A DNA stretch of 39,345 bases from Acidimicrobiia bacterium. Lineage in GTDB: Bacteria; Actinomycetota; Acidimicrobiia; Acidimicrobiales; SKKL01. The notes beneath the pieces were generated by a model. That model was not told the DNA's origin. It made no database searches and was given only the letters and a program-made list of their open reading frames with translations. The DNA lies in the NCBI GenBank assembly GCA_016649895.1, contig JAENWR010000025.1, forward strand, positions 1 to 39,345. The letters run 5' to 3'. Within the stretch, counting starts at the first letter, position 1; the number at the start of each line of letters is the position of its first letter. Made by a program: the position numbers and the translations under genes. Of the stretch, positions 27,415-35,585 are shown piece by piece.

Positions 27415-27481
27415 GCCAGCACCGCGAGCCCGGTCCGTACCCGGGGACGCCCCGGGTGGCTGGTGCGTGCCAGGATGCGGC

Positions 27482-28429
27482 ATGGCTGTCTCTCGATGTC
27501 CCTCCTGTGGCGATCTCTACCTGACAGGTGTCGACACCTGCGTGATGTGCGATGTCCCCCTCGTCGAGATCGACGACGCTGGCCCCGAGCCGGTGGCGGG
27601 GGACGATCCCCGACCGCCGGCGGAGTTCGAACGCCGCGAGCTGCACACCTGGACGATGGAGGGACGACGCCTGCTCGACGGGATGCTCCAGCGTTCGGGC
27701 ATCCCACGGTCCTGGCAGGGCGCGGCGCTGCTCACGCCCGATGTCGAGCACGACCGGGTCTCCGAGATGGTGTCGATGGTGGGGGCGGGCGACGCCAGGG
27801 TGGGGGTCGACCCCGACGTCGTCGACCCCGTCGTCGTCGACGACGACGACGCCGCTGACGAGGCCGGTGCCGCCATCGATGTCGCCTACGACCTGTCGGA
27901 GTGGACCGACCTGGCCCGCGGCGACCTCATCGCCGAGCTGGCCGAGGCCGAGGTCGAGCACGGCTGGGACGACGAGGGCGACCTGGTCGTCAACCTCGCC
28001 GACGAGGACCGCGTCGACGCCATCTTCGCGCGGCTCACCGCCGACGACGCGGGTGCGGCCGAGGGCGGTTCGGCCCTCGACGGCGACGAGGCTGGCAACG
28101 GGATCGATGACATCGACGCTCTCTCCGACGGCGGCGAGGACGACGACGACGACGGGCTCCTCGTGCAAGAGACGCTCTCCGACCTGTTCGTGGGTGCCGA
28201 CCGCCTGATGCGGAACCCGCTCGATGCCAACGCGGCCCTCCTCGCCATCGGCGGGCGCGACGCCATCGGCAGCTTCCGCCTGCCGTTCGGGTTCGAGCGC
28301 CGGCAGTGGCAGACCATCCTCGGCGCGGTCGACGAGCTTGCCGACTCGTTCGATCCCGAGGGCCTCGATGACGACGCCATCCGCGAGCGCGCATCGCACC
28401 TCAGGGGCCTCCTCCGCGACGTCGTCTGA
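27482..28429 (+). CDS. Acidic protein with N-terminal zinc ribbon
   Basis: The 315-residue protein starts with a zinc ribbon (C6-P-S-C9 and C20-V-M-C23). The centre is very acidic with Asp runs (PVVVDDDDAADE, then GGEDDDDDGLL), likely disordered between short helical parts. The C-terminal 110 residues (LSDLFVGADRLMRNPLDANAALLAIGG...) look helical. No family is recognised. The ATG at 27482 fits the ribbon and lies 5 nt after CAGGAT, a possible -10; a GTG at 27467 is the alternative. It faces glpX divergently. Confidence 0.75.
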   Translation: MAVSRCPSCGDLYLTGVDTCVMCDVPLVEIDDAGPEPVAGDDPRPPAEFERRELHTWTMEGRRLLDGMLQRSGIPRSWQGAALLTPDVEHDRVSEMVSMVGAGDARVGVDPDVVDPVVVDDDDAADEAGAAIDVAYDLSEWTDLARGDLIAELAEAEVEHGWDDEGDLVVNLADEDRVDAIFARLTADDAGAAEGGSALDGDEAGNGIDDIDALSDGGEDDDDDGLLVQETLSDLFVGADRLMRNPLDANAALLAIGGRDAIGSFRLPFGFERRQWQTILGAVDELADSFDPEGLDDDAIRERASHLRGLLRDVV

Positions 28430-28568
28430 CGGCCAGCCGCGCCTTGTCCCAAGGATCGACCGCATGCCTCAAGCGCTTGGGTGGAGTTGACACCGGTATC
28501 CGGATGCTCGGCCACCCATGCGGGGAGCGACGACGACCTTGGGGGACCGACCCGGGACCCTCGTCCGT

Positions 28569-28574
28569 TAGCGT
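28569..28574 (+). promoter_or_regulatory. -10 element TAGCGT for the leaderless J-domain gene
   Basis: TAGCGT ends 6 nt before the ATG at 28581, in a 151-base gap that holds no gene. A TTGACA further up (28487) is too far away to be its -35. Confidence 0.55.
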
Positions 28575-28580
28575 GGGTGC

Positions 28581-29276
28581 ATGGTGTTGGCCGAGATGGA
28601 GGTGGTCCATTCCCGGCCCATCGCGCCGACCCGGCGGGTGGCCCTGGGCGAGCTGCACCTCCCCACCGAACCGGCACCCGGCTTCGGGATCATCCTCCTC
28701 GGCGGGGTGATGGCAGCCAACATAGAGGCGGTCGATCCTGACCTGCACGACGGGCTGTCGCGGCTCATGGCCGAGGTCGAGCGGGGCCGGCGCATCTCCC
28801 AGCCCCGGCTGCGCCACCGGTTCCAAGCCGACCACATCGGTCTGCAGCGCAGCACCCACCGCCTCCACGGACGGGGCGAGCGACTGGTGCTCGATGTCGA
28901 GGATCGGGGGGCGCCGGTCCCCCAGGTGCTCGGTGCCGTCTACGCCGTCGCCACGTTGCCCCTCGAGGTGCGGCCTGCGGCCATGGATGTCGTCCGCCGG
29001 GGGATGCGGTGGCGCGGCGACGTCGGCGACCGGCTCATCGCCCACCTGTCGGGATACGCCGCGTGGAAGGGGCTGCCCGCCGCGGCCGATCCGTTCGTGT
29101 GGGCTCTCGGGGTGTTCGGCGTCGACGACACCGAATGGAGCGCCGATCGGCGTGCGGTGCAGCAGCGCTTCCGTGACCTCCTCCGAACGGCTCATCCCGA
29201 CCATGGCGGTGAGACCGACGCCGCGGCGCTGCGCATCGCCGAGCTGGCCGAGGCCCGCCGCATCCTCCTGGCATGA
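28581..29276 (+). CDS. Protein with C-terminal J domain
   Basis: J domains stimulate the ATPase of DnaK/Hsp70. In this 231-residue protein the J domain is at the C-terminus (about 170-231: DPFVWALGVFGV..., then RFRDLLRTAHPDHGGETDAA), with the essential His205-Pro206-Asp207. The first 165 residues are an unknown domain, first beta-like and then helical, with no glycine-rich linker or DnaJ zinc fingers. It may bring a specific client to Hsp70. It overlaps the next gene by ATGA. Confidence 0.8.
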   Translation: MVLAEMEVVHSRPIAPTRRVALGELHLPTEPAPGFGIILLGGVMAANIEAVDPDLHDGLSRLMAEVERGRRISQPRLRHRFQADHIGLQRSTHRLHGRGERLVLDVEDRGAPVPQVLGAVYAVATLPLEVRPAAMDVVRRGMRWRGDVGDRLIAHLSGYAAWKGLPAAADPFVWALGVFGVDDTEWSADRRAVQQRFRDLLRTAHPDHGGETDAAALRIAELAEARRILLA

Positions 29277-29869
29277 CGAGGCGGCGAAGGGTCGCCGAGG
29301 GGGTCGTGCTCTTCCCGGGGGCGGGTTCATCGGCCGATCACCCCACCCTTGTGGCGCTCGAGGGCGCGCTGGCGACCCTGCCGGTGGGGCGTGTCGATTT
29401 CGCCTATCGGCGCGAGGGTCGGCGGGCGCCCGACCGAGCCCCCAAGCTCATCGCCTGCATCAACGCCGAGGCCGCGGCCTTCGCCTCGGCGAACGACGTC
29501 GACCCTGGGGCGCTGGTGCTCGGAGGTCGGTCGATGGGCGGTCGCATGGCCTCGATGGCGGTGGCCGATGGACTGCCGGCGGCAGGGCTCGTGCTCCTGT
29601 CGTATCCGCTCCACCCGCCGGGCAAGCCCGACAGGTTGCGCATCGAGCACCTGGGGGCGCTCGACCTGCCGTGCCTGTTCGTCTCGGGCACTCGCGACCC
29701 GTTCGGCACGCCCGACGAGCTCGAACGTGAGGTGGCCGCCATCCCCGGCCCGGTCGAGGTCCACTGGCTCGACGGCGGGCGCCACGACGTGAAGGGCCGC
29801 GACGACGAGATCGCCGAGGTGGTCACCACGTGGGTCAGGGCTTTGGGCCGGTCGGCGCGTCGCCGTTGA
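29273..29869 (+). CDS. Alpha/beta hydrolase, dienelactone hydrolase-like
   Basis: The 198-residue protein is a minimal alpha/beta hydrolase. The nucleophile is Ser87 in GGRSMGGRMAS; the other triad members are likely the Asp in FVSGTRDPFGT and the His in DGGRHDVKG. The oxyanion region is FPGAGSSADH near the N-terminus. It resembles the small TEX30/KANL3-like bacterial hydrolases, whose substrates are unknown. It is coupled to the J-domain gene and its last 35 bases overlap the opposite MFS gene. Confidence 0.85.
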   Translation: MTRRRRVAEGVVLFPGAGSSADHPTLVALEGALATLPVGRVDFAYRREGRRAPDRAPKLIACINAEAAAFASANDVDPGALVLGGRSMGGRMASMAVADGLPAAGLVLLSYPLHPPGKPDRLRIEHLGALDLPCLFVSGTRDPFGTPDELEREVAAIPGPVEVHWLDGGRHDVKGRDDEIAEVVTTWVRALGRSARRR

Positions 29870-31427
29870 GGGTGCCGCCCGCGGGTTCGGCGAGGCCAGC
29901 CGGATCGCGGTCGCCAGGGTTCAGGTCCTCCAGCTCGCGATGTGCGGTCTCGGGATAGCGGGTCAGGATGAGCACGGCCAGCAGCACCGGCCCGATGGCG
30001 AGGATCGCCATGGCAGGACCCAGGCCGCCGAGCCGCTCCGACAGGTAGCCAGCGGCGAGGAGCCCGACGCTGGAGCCGACCACCCCGATGAGGGTGATGA
30101 TGCCGTTGGCCCGGCCCCGACCGGTGGTGGGGAACAGCTCGGGTCCGTACACGCCGAGGGCGGGCACGGTCGCCGCCGCGATGATCGAACCGAGGCCCGA
30201 CAGCGACCACATCGGCCATCCCGATGTCACGTAGGCGGCGACGGTGAACCCGGCGCCCCCGAGCAGGCCGACCGCGGCCACTCGCCGTCGGCCGCGCACG
30301 TCGGCGAGCCGCCCTCCCACGGCGACTCCGATGCCCGCTGGCGTGGTGGTGAGGAGGGTGAACGCGCTGATGCGGCTGGCGGAGAACCCCCGCTCGGTGC
30401 GCAGGAACTCGTTCTGGAACTGCGAGGCGGGGGCCAGGAACACCGAGGCCAGGAAGCCCGAGACCGCGAGCAGTCCAAGGCGCGAACGGTCGACGCCGAT
30501 CGGTGCGTGGCCCCGGTGCACCACGAAACGGCGGCTCTCGGGGAGCAGGCGGCTCACCCGCAGCACGATCGGCAGCGCGGCGAGCGGCACCAGGTAGAGG
30601 ATGCGCCACGCGTCGGGACCGAGGTCGGCGAGCGGCAGCACCCATACGCACATTCCCGCGCCGAGCCCACCCGCGAGCGCCATGACGCTGACGCCGTACG
30701 CGCGAGAGCCCGCAGGGAGCTCCTCGGCGGCGACGATGCCGACGAGCAGCGCGAGCGCGGTGGAGAGCCCACGGGCGACGGTCTGGCTCGAACCCAGCCA
30801 GAAGAGGCTCGGTGCGAGCGCCCCGGTGGCGGCCACGAGGATGGCGGCGGTGGCCGTGCCGAGCAGCAGCAGCCGCCGGCCCCGGCGGTCGGAGGCGGCG
30901 ACGATGAACAGCGCGAGCACCACGCCGATGCGCACCAGGGCCAGCGTGAGGCCCTGGGCGCTGTCGTCGGCGTCGAAGCGGTCGGCGGCGAAGGTGATCG
31001 TCTGGGTGATGAGCGTGCCGAGGTACCCGCCGACGATCGACAGCGCACCGAGCATCGCCAGCACCGTGGCGGCGCGGCGGTCGAAGCGGTCCGGTGGCGC
31101 CCACCACGGCTGACGCTCGACGGTGTGGCCGGCGGCGGCGTCCTTCGAGGCCTGCGTCAGAGCCGAGCGCACCGGGAGCACGAACAGCAGGGCAAAGAAC
31201 GGGATGGCGAGCGAGAAGCGGATCTCGTCGACCACGTGGTGGCGCCCGTCGGCCAGGGTGGCGTCGACGTGCAGGGTGCGCCGGTAGGAGCGCACCGGCC
31301 CGAGCGCGGCGTCGAACGTGCGGTCGCCGACTCGAGCGGGTTCCTCCACGATGATGGCGTCGCGAGGGGCCAGGAGCCGCTGGAGGGCGGCGTCGTCGAC
31401 GGTGTGGTGGACGACGACTCGGGACAC
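29835..31427 (-). CDS. MFS transporter with N-terminal soluble domain
   Basis: The 530-residue protein is a major facilitator. The MFS signature GGRLADVRGRRRV follows the central loop, PESRRFVV ends the first half in the style of sugar-type transporters, and about 12 membrane spans are visible. The first 60 residues (VVVHHTVDDAALQRLLAPRD...) are soluble, and the first hydrophobic segment (SLAIPFFALLFVLPV) is followed by a further polar linker before the bulk of the spans. The GTG was chosen because the protein-like sequence begins there and TAGCAT lies 8 nt upstream; the frame is open further. The substrate cannot be told. Confidence 0.85.
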   Translation of the reverse strand: MSRVVVHHTVDDAALQRLLAPRDAIIVEEPARVGDRTFDAALGPVRSYRRTLHVDATLADGRHHVVDEIRFSLAIPFFALLFVLPVRSALTQASKDAAAGHTVERQPWWAPPDRFDRRAATVLAMLGALSIVGGYLGTLITQTITFAADRFDADDSAQGLTLALVRIGVVLALFIVAASDRRGRRLLLLGTATAAILVAATGALAPSLFWLGSSQTVARGLSTALALLVGIVAAEELPAGSRAYGVSVMALAGGLGAGMCVWVLPLADLGPDAWRILYLVPLAALPIVLRVSRLLPESRRFVVHRGHAPIGVDRSRLGLLAVSGFLASVFLAPASQFQNEFLRTERGFSASRISAFTLLTTTPAGIGVAVGGRLADVRGRRRVAAVGLLGGAGFTVAAYVTSGWPMWSLSGLGSIIAAATVPALGVYGPELFPTTGRGRANGIITLIGVVGSSVGLLAAGYLSERLGGLGPAMAILAIGPVLLAVLILTRYPETAHRELEDLNPGDRDPAGLAEPAGGTLNGDAPTGPKP

Positions 31428-31435
31428 GGGTGGCG

Positions 31436-31441
31436 ATGCTA
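31436..31441 (-). promoter_or_regulatory. -10 element TAGCAT for the MFS gene
   Basis: On the minus strand TAGCAT lies 8 nt before the GTG start, slightly wider than the 6-nt spacing of most leaderless genes here. No ribosome binding site is apparent. Confidence 0.45.
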
Positions 31442-31490
31442 GGGGGCTCCGGGTGGGACTCGGCGCCGCCAGCGGGCACACTGGAGTGCC

Positions 31491-31528
31491 GACCCGGTAC
31501 CGCCGGGTCCCATCGCCCCGCAGGGGCG
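31491..31528 (+). promoter_or_regulatory. Two tandem hairpins upstream of the NifU gene
   Basis: GACCCGG-TACCG-CCGGGTC (7-bp stem) and CGCCCC-GCA-GGGGCG (6-bp stem) lie close together, ending 12 bases before the GGAG ribosome binding site. A -10-like CACACT at 31477 would put the first hairpin at the mRNA 5' end. They could protect or control the nifU-meaB transcript. Confidence 0.45.
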
Positions 31529-31551
31529 CCGTCGTTTCGAGGAGTGGGCTG

Positions 31552-31812
31552 GTGCGCGAGAAGGTCGAGAAGGTGATCGAGGTCATCCGACCCGCCATCC
31601 AGGCCGACAAGGGCGACATCATCCTGCACGACGTCGACGAAGCCACCGGGGTGGTCACCGTCGAGCTCACCGGGGCCTGCGTGTCGTGCCCGGCATCGAC
31701 CCAGACGCTCAAGGCCGGCATCGAGCGGATCCTGCGCGACCGGGTCGAGGGCGTCACCGAGGTCATCGACTCGACCACGCCGGTCTCCGACGGCACCGCC
31801 GTCTCGCTCTAG
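31552..31812 (+). CDS. NifU C-terminal domain Fe-S scaffold protein
   Basis: NifU-type (Nfu) domains carry a [4Fe-4S] cluster on a CxxC motif and pass it to target proteins. The 86-residue protein is this domain alone, with Cys43 and Cys46 (GACVSCPAST) and the expected VELTGAC strand before it. It lacks the NifU N-terminal scaffold. The GTG at 31552 was chosen because GGAG lies 7 bases before it and the protein begins with the domain helix (REKVEKVIEVIRPAI). meaB follows after 10 bases. Confidence 0.92.
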   Translation: MREKVEKVIEVIRPAIQADKGDIILHDVDEATGVVTVELTGACVSCPASTQTLKAGIERILRDRVEGVTEVIDSTTPVSDGTAVSL

Positions 31813-31822
31813 CGCGCACCGC

Positions 31823-32803
31823 GTGGGCCACACCATCGACGATCCCCACCCGGACGACCGCGCCGCGATCGATCTGCTCGCGTCGGCCGTCGACGGTCAG
31901 CGCTCCGCGTTGGCCCGGCTGCTGTCCATGGTCGAGCGGGGCGGCCCGTCGGCCCGCGCCGCCGCTCGTGCGGCAGCCGCTCGCACCTCCGTCGACGGCT
32001 ACACGGTGGGCATCACCGGCGCGCCCGGCGCCGGCAAGTCGACCCTCACGGGGGCGCTCGTGGGGGCGATGCGCGCCGACGGGGTCGAGGTGGGCGTGCT
32101 CGCCGTCGATCCCTCGTCGCCGTTCACGGGTGGCGCCATCCTCGGCGACCGCGTGCGCATGACCGATCACGCCCTCGACCACGGTGTCTTCATCCGCTCG
32201 ATGGCCACACGCGGACACCTCGGCGGGCTCGGTGTGGCCACCCCGGGGGCGGTGCGGGTGCTGCACGCGGCCGGGCGTCGGTGGGTGCTCATCGAGACGG
32301 TCGGCGTCGGTCAGGTCGAGGTCGACATCGCCGGCGCCGCCGACACCACGGTGGTCGTCGTCAACCCCGGGTGGGGCGATGCTGTGCAGGCGAACAAGGC
32401 GGGGCTGCTCGAGATCGCCGATGTGTTCGTCATCAACAAGGCCGACCGCCCAGGCGCCGATGACACCCGCCGCGACCTCGAATCGATGCTCGACCTCACC
32501 GAGGAGCGCGACTGGCGGCCACCGGTGATCGCCACCGTGGCCACCGTTGGCACCGGGAGCCGTGAGCTCTGGGAGGCCATTGGAGCACATCGCTCCCACA
32601 TCACCGCCAGCGGCGAGTTGCAACGGCGGCGGGCCGACCGCGCCCGCGACGAGCTGGGCCGGGTCATCGCAGAGCGCCTGCGCCTGCAGGCAGACCGCCT
32701 GCGCGACGGCGACGACTTCCACACCATCGAGTCACAGGTGGTCAGCGGCATGCTCGACCCCTGGACCGCAGCCGACCGACTCCTCGGAGAGGACCTCCAA
32801 TGA
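31823..32803 (+). CDS. meaB: MeaB/ArgK GTPase, methylmalonyl-CoA mutase chaperone
   Basis: MeaB is a G3E-family GTPase that guards adenosylcobalamin loading of methylmalonyl-CoA mutase. The 326-residue protein has the P-loop GAPGAGKS (66-73), VLAVDPSSPFTGGAILGDRVRM, the metal loop IETVGVGQVEVDIAGAADTTVVVVNPG and the guanine motif NKAD. No mutase gene is in the window, so it should be elsewhere in the genome. The GTG start is 10 bases after nifU; its stop overlaps the next gene (ATGA). Confidence 0.94.
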   Translation: MGHTIDDPHPDDRAAIDLLASAVDGQRSALARLLSMVERGGPSARAAARAAAARTSVDGYTVGITGAPGAGKSTLTGALVGAMRADGVEVGVLAVDPSSPFTGGAILGDRVRMTDHALDHGVFIRSMATRGHLGGLGVATPGAVRVLHAAGRRWVLIETVGVGQVEVDIAGAADTTVVVVNPGWGDAVQANKAGLLEIADVFVINKADRPGADDTRRDLESMLDLTEERDWRPPVIATVATVGTGSRELWEAIGAHRSHITASGELQRRRADRARDELGRVIAERLRLQADRLRDGDDFHTIESQVVSGMLDPWTAADRLLGEDLQ

Positions 32804-33477
32804 CCGAAACCAGAGGCCGGTGGCGGGTCCCCGCCATCGTGCTCTCCGCCTGCCTGCTGCTCGCGGTGCTCGGCCTGCTGCTGATGACGCTCGCCTTCGG
32901 CTACCTGAACGATCCCGAGGGGATCAGCTGCCGTGCCGGCGCGACCGTCATCGAGGACGCCAACGAGAACGACGACGTCTGGGACGACGTCGAGCTCGAC
33001 GGACGCGACGTCGACGACCTCAGCTGCGCTGACGCCACCGCGCTGGCCGAGCAGATCCCCACCGAGGACGACGGCGACGACACCGTCGTCATCCCGACCG
33101 CATCGGAGATCCGCACCCAGGGCGTGGTGCTGCTGGTGATCGGGCTGCTCCAGCTCGGTGGTGCGATCGCCACGGTGTGGACGGCTCGTCGCATCGCTCG
33201 CACCGTGGCGGTGGTGGGCGCGTCGCTCGGCATCGTCGTGCAGCTGTTCGGCATCGTGTCGCTCATCGCCGTCGCGTTCATCATCTACGCATTGCTCTTC
33301 AGCGGCGCCGCCCGGTCGCTGTGGGGTCGGGGCCGGCCGCCGCGCCGCGCTGCCCCGGAGGGAGCCGAGCCGGCCGACGACCCGATCATCGACACCGAAG
33401 GCACCGAGGTCACTGACACCGACGGCGACTGGCCCGAGCCCGACGCACACGAGCGTCGAAACGACGAGACCGACTGA
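32800..33477 (+). CDS. Membrane protein of unknown function after meaB
   Basis: No family is recognised. The 225-residue protein has one membrane span at about 11-34, then an acidic outside loop (40-100) with two Cys (44 and 76) that could form a disulfide, then two or three spans (about 107-128 and 134-170), and a hydrophilic acidic tail. The ATG overlaps the meaB stop, so the two genes are coupled, though no link in function is evident. It stops 12 bases before the convergent lipoprotein gene. Confidence 0.75.
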   Translation: MTETRGRWRVPAIVLSACLLLAVLGLLLMTLAFGYLNDPEGISCRAGATVIEDANENDDVWDDVELDGRDVDDLSCADATALAEQIPTEDDGDDTVVIPTASEIRTQGVVLLVIGLLQLGGAIATVWTARRIARTVAVVGASLGIVVQLFGIVSLIAVAFIIYALLFSGAARSLWGRGRPPRRAAPEGAEPADDPIIDTEGTEVTDTDGDWPEPDAHERRNDETD

Positions 33478-33489
33478 TCGCGGTCGTCG

Positions 33490-34710
33490 TCAGCCGGGGC
33501 GCAGGATCTCGGCCACCGCCTCCGGCGTGACCCACACCACCCGTCCGTCGGCGACCGGCTCGGCCCACTCGGCGAGCAGCTCACCGAGGGCGGCGAGGGT
33601 GTCGACATCGAGCGGTGCGGTGCGCAGGTCGAGGGCCGGAGCGTCAGCCGCGTCCTCGTCGTCGACCTCGATGCCGGTCTCGTCGAGGGCGGTCGTGGTG
33701 GTGCCGGCGCCGTCCTCGTCCTCACCGGTGTCGGTGGGAGCGATGAGGTCGTCGAGGCGGACCGTGACGCCCCAGGTGAGGAAGCCCGGCGCCGGCAGCT
33801 CGGCGGGATCGCGGAAGCGCATGTCGGCTGCCCAGCCGAGTGTCTGGGTCATACGGGTGCGGATGGCGTCGATGGCGTCGAGGTCGACCCCCGCAACCTC
33901 CTCGCCGGGCGGCAGCGGCGTCTGGTCGATCATCACGATCTGACCCCTGGGCGAATCGGCACAGGGGTTCCCATCGGTCCACGCCGACCGCCACGGGGCG
34001 GTCTCAGCCCCGGTGCCGTACTCGTTCGACGGCTCCGACAGTCCCAGCTCCCGGCAGCGCCACGACACGGGTCCGACGACGTGAGCGAAGTCCTGGATCG
34101 AGATGATCGCCATGGCGTCGATGAACGACTCGACCGTCGGCCCGGCTGGTCCAACGGGGTCGGCCATGGCGGCCAGGCCCGAGATCGTGCGGGGGACGAT
34201 CCCGCACGGCTCGAGTGCCGACACGGCACGGAACGATTCGCCGTTGGTGATGACGTTGACGCCGATGACGTGGCCCGCGTCGGTGAGGGTGTCGAGGAGG
34301 TCGGGGTGCTCGGCGCAGATGGCGGCAGCAGGGCCGTAGGCCAACTCGATGCTGGCGGCGATGTCGGCGCCGTCGAGCAGCACGTCGATCTGGCGCAGCC
34401 CGCCGGCGATGGCCTCGGTGGCCGCCACGTCGAGCCCCTGCAGCTCGCGCCCTGCGTAGGGGAACCAGCTGGTGTCGCCGCGGACCACCACCGAGAAGGT
34501 GGCGTGGATCGGCGGCGGGAGCGGCTCGCCGTCGTCGTCGGTTCCGCCGGCGATGGGGATGAACGCCGGAGCCGGCTCGAAGGTCGGCGTGGCGGTCGTG
34601 GTGGAGGTCGGCTGCGGATCTGCGGCCGGATCATCGTCGCCGCCGGAGCATCCCGCCACCAGCGCGAGCACGGCCGCGAGCGCGAGGGAGCGGTGGGGGG
34701 GGCGACGCAC
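33490..34710 (-). CDS. Lipoprotein with a polysaccharide-deacetylase-like domain
   Basis: The 406-residue protein has a lipobox, LVAGC with Cys21 after a typical signal ([20 protein letters not shown]), then a Thr/Pro/Asp-rich linker. The core (about 67-270) recalls NodB-type deacetylases, as in EHPDLLDTLTDAGHVIGVNVITNG, but the metal ligands cannot be recognised, so it may be a non-catalytic binding relative. The C-terminal part is acidic. The GTG was chosen for the signal sequence and because CATACT lies 6 nt upstream; longer readings run across the opposite gene. It faces the enoyl-CoA hydratase gene divergently. Confidence 0.75.
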   Translation of the reverse strand: MRRPPHRSLALAAVLALVAGCSGGDDDPAADPQPTSTTTATPTFEPAPAFIPIAGGTDDDGEPLPPPIHATFSVVVRGDTSWFPYAGRELQGLDVAATEAIAGGLRQIDVLLDGADIAASIELAYGPAAAICAEHPDLLDTLTDAGHVIGVNVITNGESFRAVSALEPCGIVPRTISGLAAMADPVGPAGPTVESFIDAMAIISIQDFAHVVGPVSWRCRELGLSEPSNEYGTGAETAPWRSAWTDGNPCADSPRGQIVMIDQTPLPPGEEVAGVDLDAIDAIRTRMTQTLGWAADMRFRDPAELPAPGFLTWGVTVRLDDLIAPTDTGEDEDGAGTTTTALDETGIEVDDEDAADAPALDLRTAPLDVDTLAALGELLAEWAEPVADGRVVWVTPEAVAEILRPG

Positions 34711-34716
34711 GGTCGA

Positions 34717-34722
34717 AGTATG
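34717..34722 (-). promoter_or_regulatory. -10 element CATACT for the lipoprotein gene
   Basis: On the minus strand CATACT (four of six matches to TATAAT) lies 6 nt before the GTG start. It has the same geometry as the TANNNT promoters of the window. Confidence 0.45.
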
Positions 34723-34782
34723 GTGCCCGCCCCCACCCGGGTCACAGCGGGGGCCCCTCACGGTGGCGGTAGGCCACCGAAC

Positions 34783-34788
34783 TACCGT
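34783..34788 (+). promoter_or_regulatory. -10 element TACCGT for leaderless enoyl-CoA hydratase gene
   Basis: TACCGT ends 6 nt before the ATG at 34795. It supports this start over the long open frame upstream, which lies opposite the lipoprotein gene. Confidence 0.55.
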
Positions 34789-34794
34789 GTCGCC

Positions 34795-35574
34795 ATGTCC
34801 GAATCGAGCCTCGTCCGGGTCGAGCGGTGTGACGACGGCGTCGCCATCGTCACCCTCGACAACCCCAAGGTCAACGCACTCTCCACCGCATTGCTGGGGC
34901 AACTGCAGCGGGTGGCCGAAGAGCTCAGCGTCCACCCACCGGGCGCGGTCGTCGTCACGGGGGGCGATCGGCTGTTCGCGGCGGGCGCCGACATCTCCGA
35001 GTTCGGCGGCCCGGCCGAGGCTCGTCGGGTGGGTGCGGCGTTCCGATCTGCGCTCGACGCGGTCGCCGCCATCCCCCGGGCCACCATCGCCGCGGTGTCG
35101 GGCTACGCCCTCGGCGGAGGGTGCGAGCTGGCGCTGGCGTGCGACTTCCGGGTGGCCTCGGAGCGAGCCGTGTTCGGCCAGCCCGAGATCCTGCTCGGGA
35201 TCATCCCCGGTGGCGGTGGCACCCAGCGTCTCGCTCGTCTGGTGGGGCCGTCGAGGGCCAAGGACATGATCCTCACCGGCCGCCAGGTGCGCGCCACCGA
35301 GGCCCTGGCCATCGGCTTGGTCGACGAGGTCGTCGCACCCGAGGTCCTCACCGAGCGGGTGCGCGAGCGTGCCTCCGAGCTGGCTCGCGGTGCGGTGGTG
35401 GCCCACGGGTTGGCCAAGCGCGCCATCGACGGTGGGCTCGACCGCTCCCTCGCCGAGGGTCTCACGATCGAACAGGACCAGTTCGCCGAGGTGTTCACCA
35501 CCCATGACGCCCACGTGGGGGTGCAGACGTTCCTCGAGCGAGGCGCGGGTCACGCCACGTTCGAGGGCCGATAG
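34795..35574 (+). CDS. Enoyl-CoA hydratase/isomerase
   Basis: The 259-residue crotonase-family protein should hydrate trans-2-enoyl-CoA in fatty acid breakdown. Both catalytic Glu of true hydratases are present: Glu111 in GYALGGGCELALACDF and Glu131 in FGQPEILLGIIPGGGGTQRL. The oxyanion region FAAGADISEF is also kept. The N-terminus MSESSLVRVERCDDGVAIVTL is standard. It is followed after 11 bases by the rhomboid gene. Chain-length preference cannot be told. Confidence 0.93.
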   Translation: MSESSLVRVERCDDGVAIVTLDNPKVNALSTALLGQLQRVAEELSVHPPGAVVVTGGDRLFAAGADISEFGGPAEARRVGAAFRSALDAVAAIPRATIAAVSGYALGGGCELALACDFRVASERAVFGQPEILLGIIPGGGGTQRLARLVGPSRAKDMILTGRQVRATEALAIGLVDEVVAPEVLTERVRERASELARGAVVAHGLAKRAIDGGLDRSLAEGLTIEQDQFAEVFTTHDAHVGVQTFLERGAGHATFEGR

Positions 35575-35577
35575 CGT
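35572..35577 (+). promoter_or_regulatory. -10 element TAGCGT before the rhomboid gene
   Basis: TAGCGT overlaps the stop codon of the enoyl-CoA hydratase gene and ends 8 nt before the GTG of the rhomboid gene, a slightly wide leaderless spacing. Confidence 0.4.
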
Positions 35578-35585
35578 CGGCCGTC

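Noticed and set aside
27801-27852. GTCGTC/GACGAC simple repeats as a structured or mobile element
   Set aside because: They are runs of Val and Asp codons inside the zinc-ribbon protein gene and need no further explanation.
28487-28492. TTGACA as a -35 element
   Set aside because: No -10-like hexamer lies 16-18 bases downstream, and the J-domain gene has a leaderless -10 more than 70 bases away.
29404-31836. An 810-codon minus-strand open frame
   Set aside because: It overlaps the MFS and hydrolase genes in another phase and is Arg/Pro/His-rich without domains; the MFS frame has clear membrane spans and motifs.
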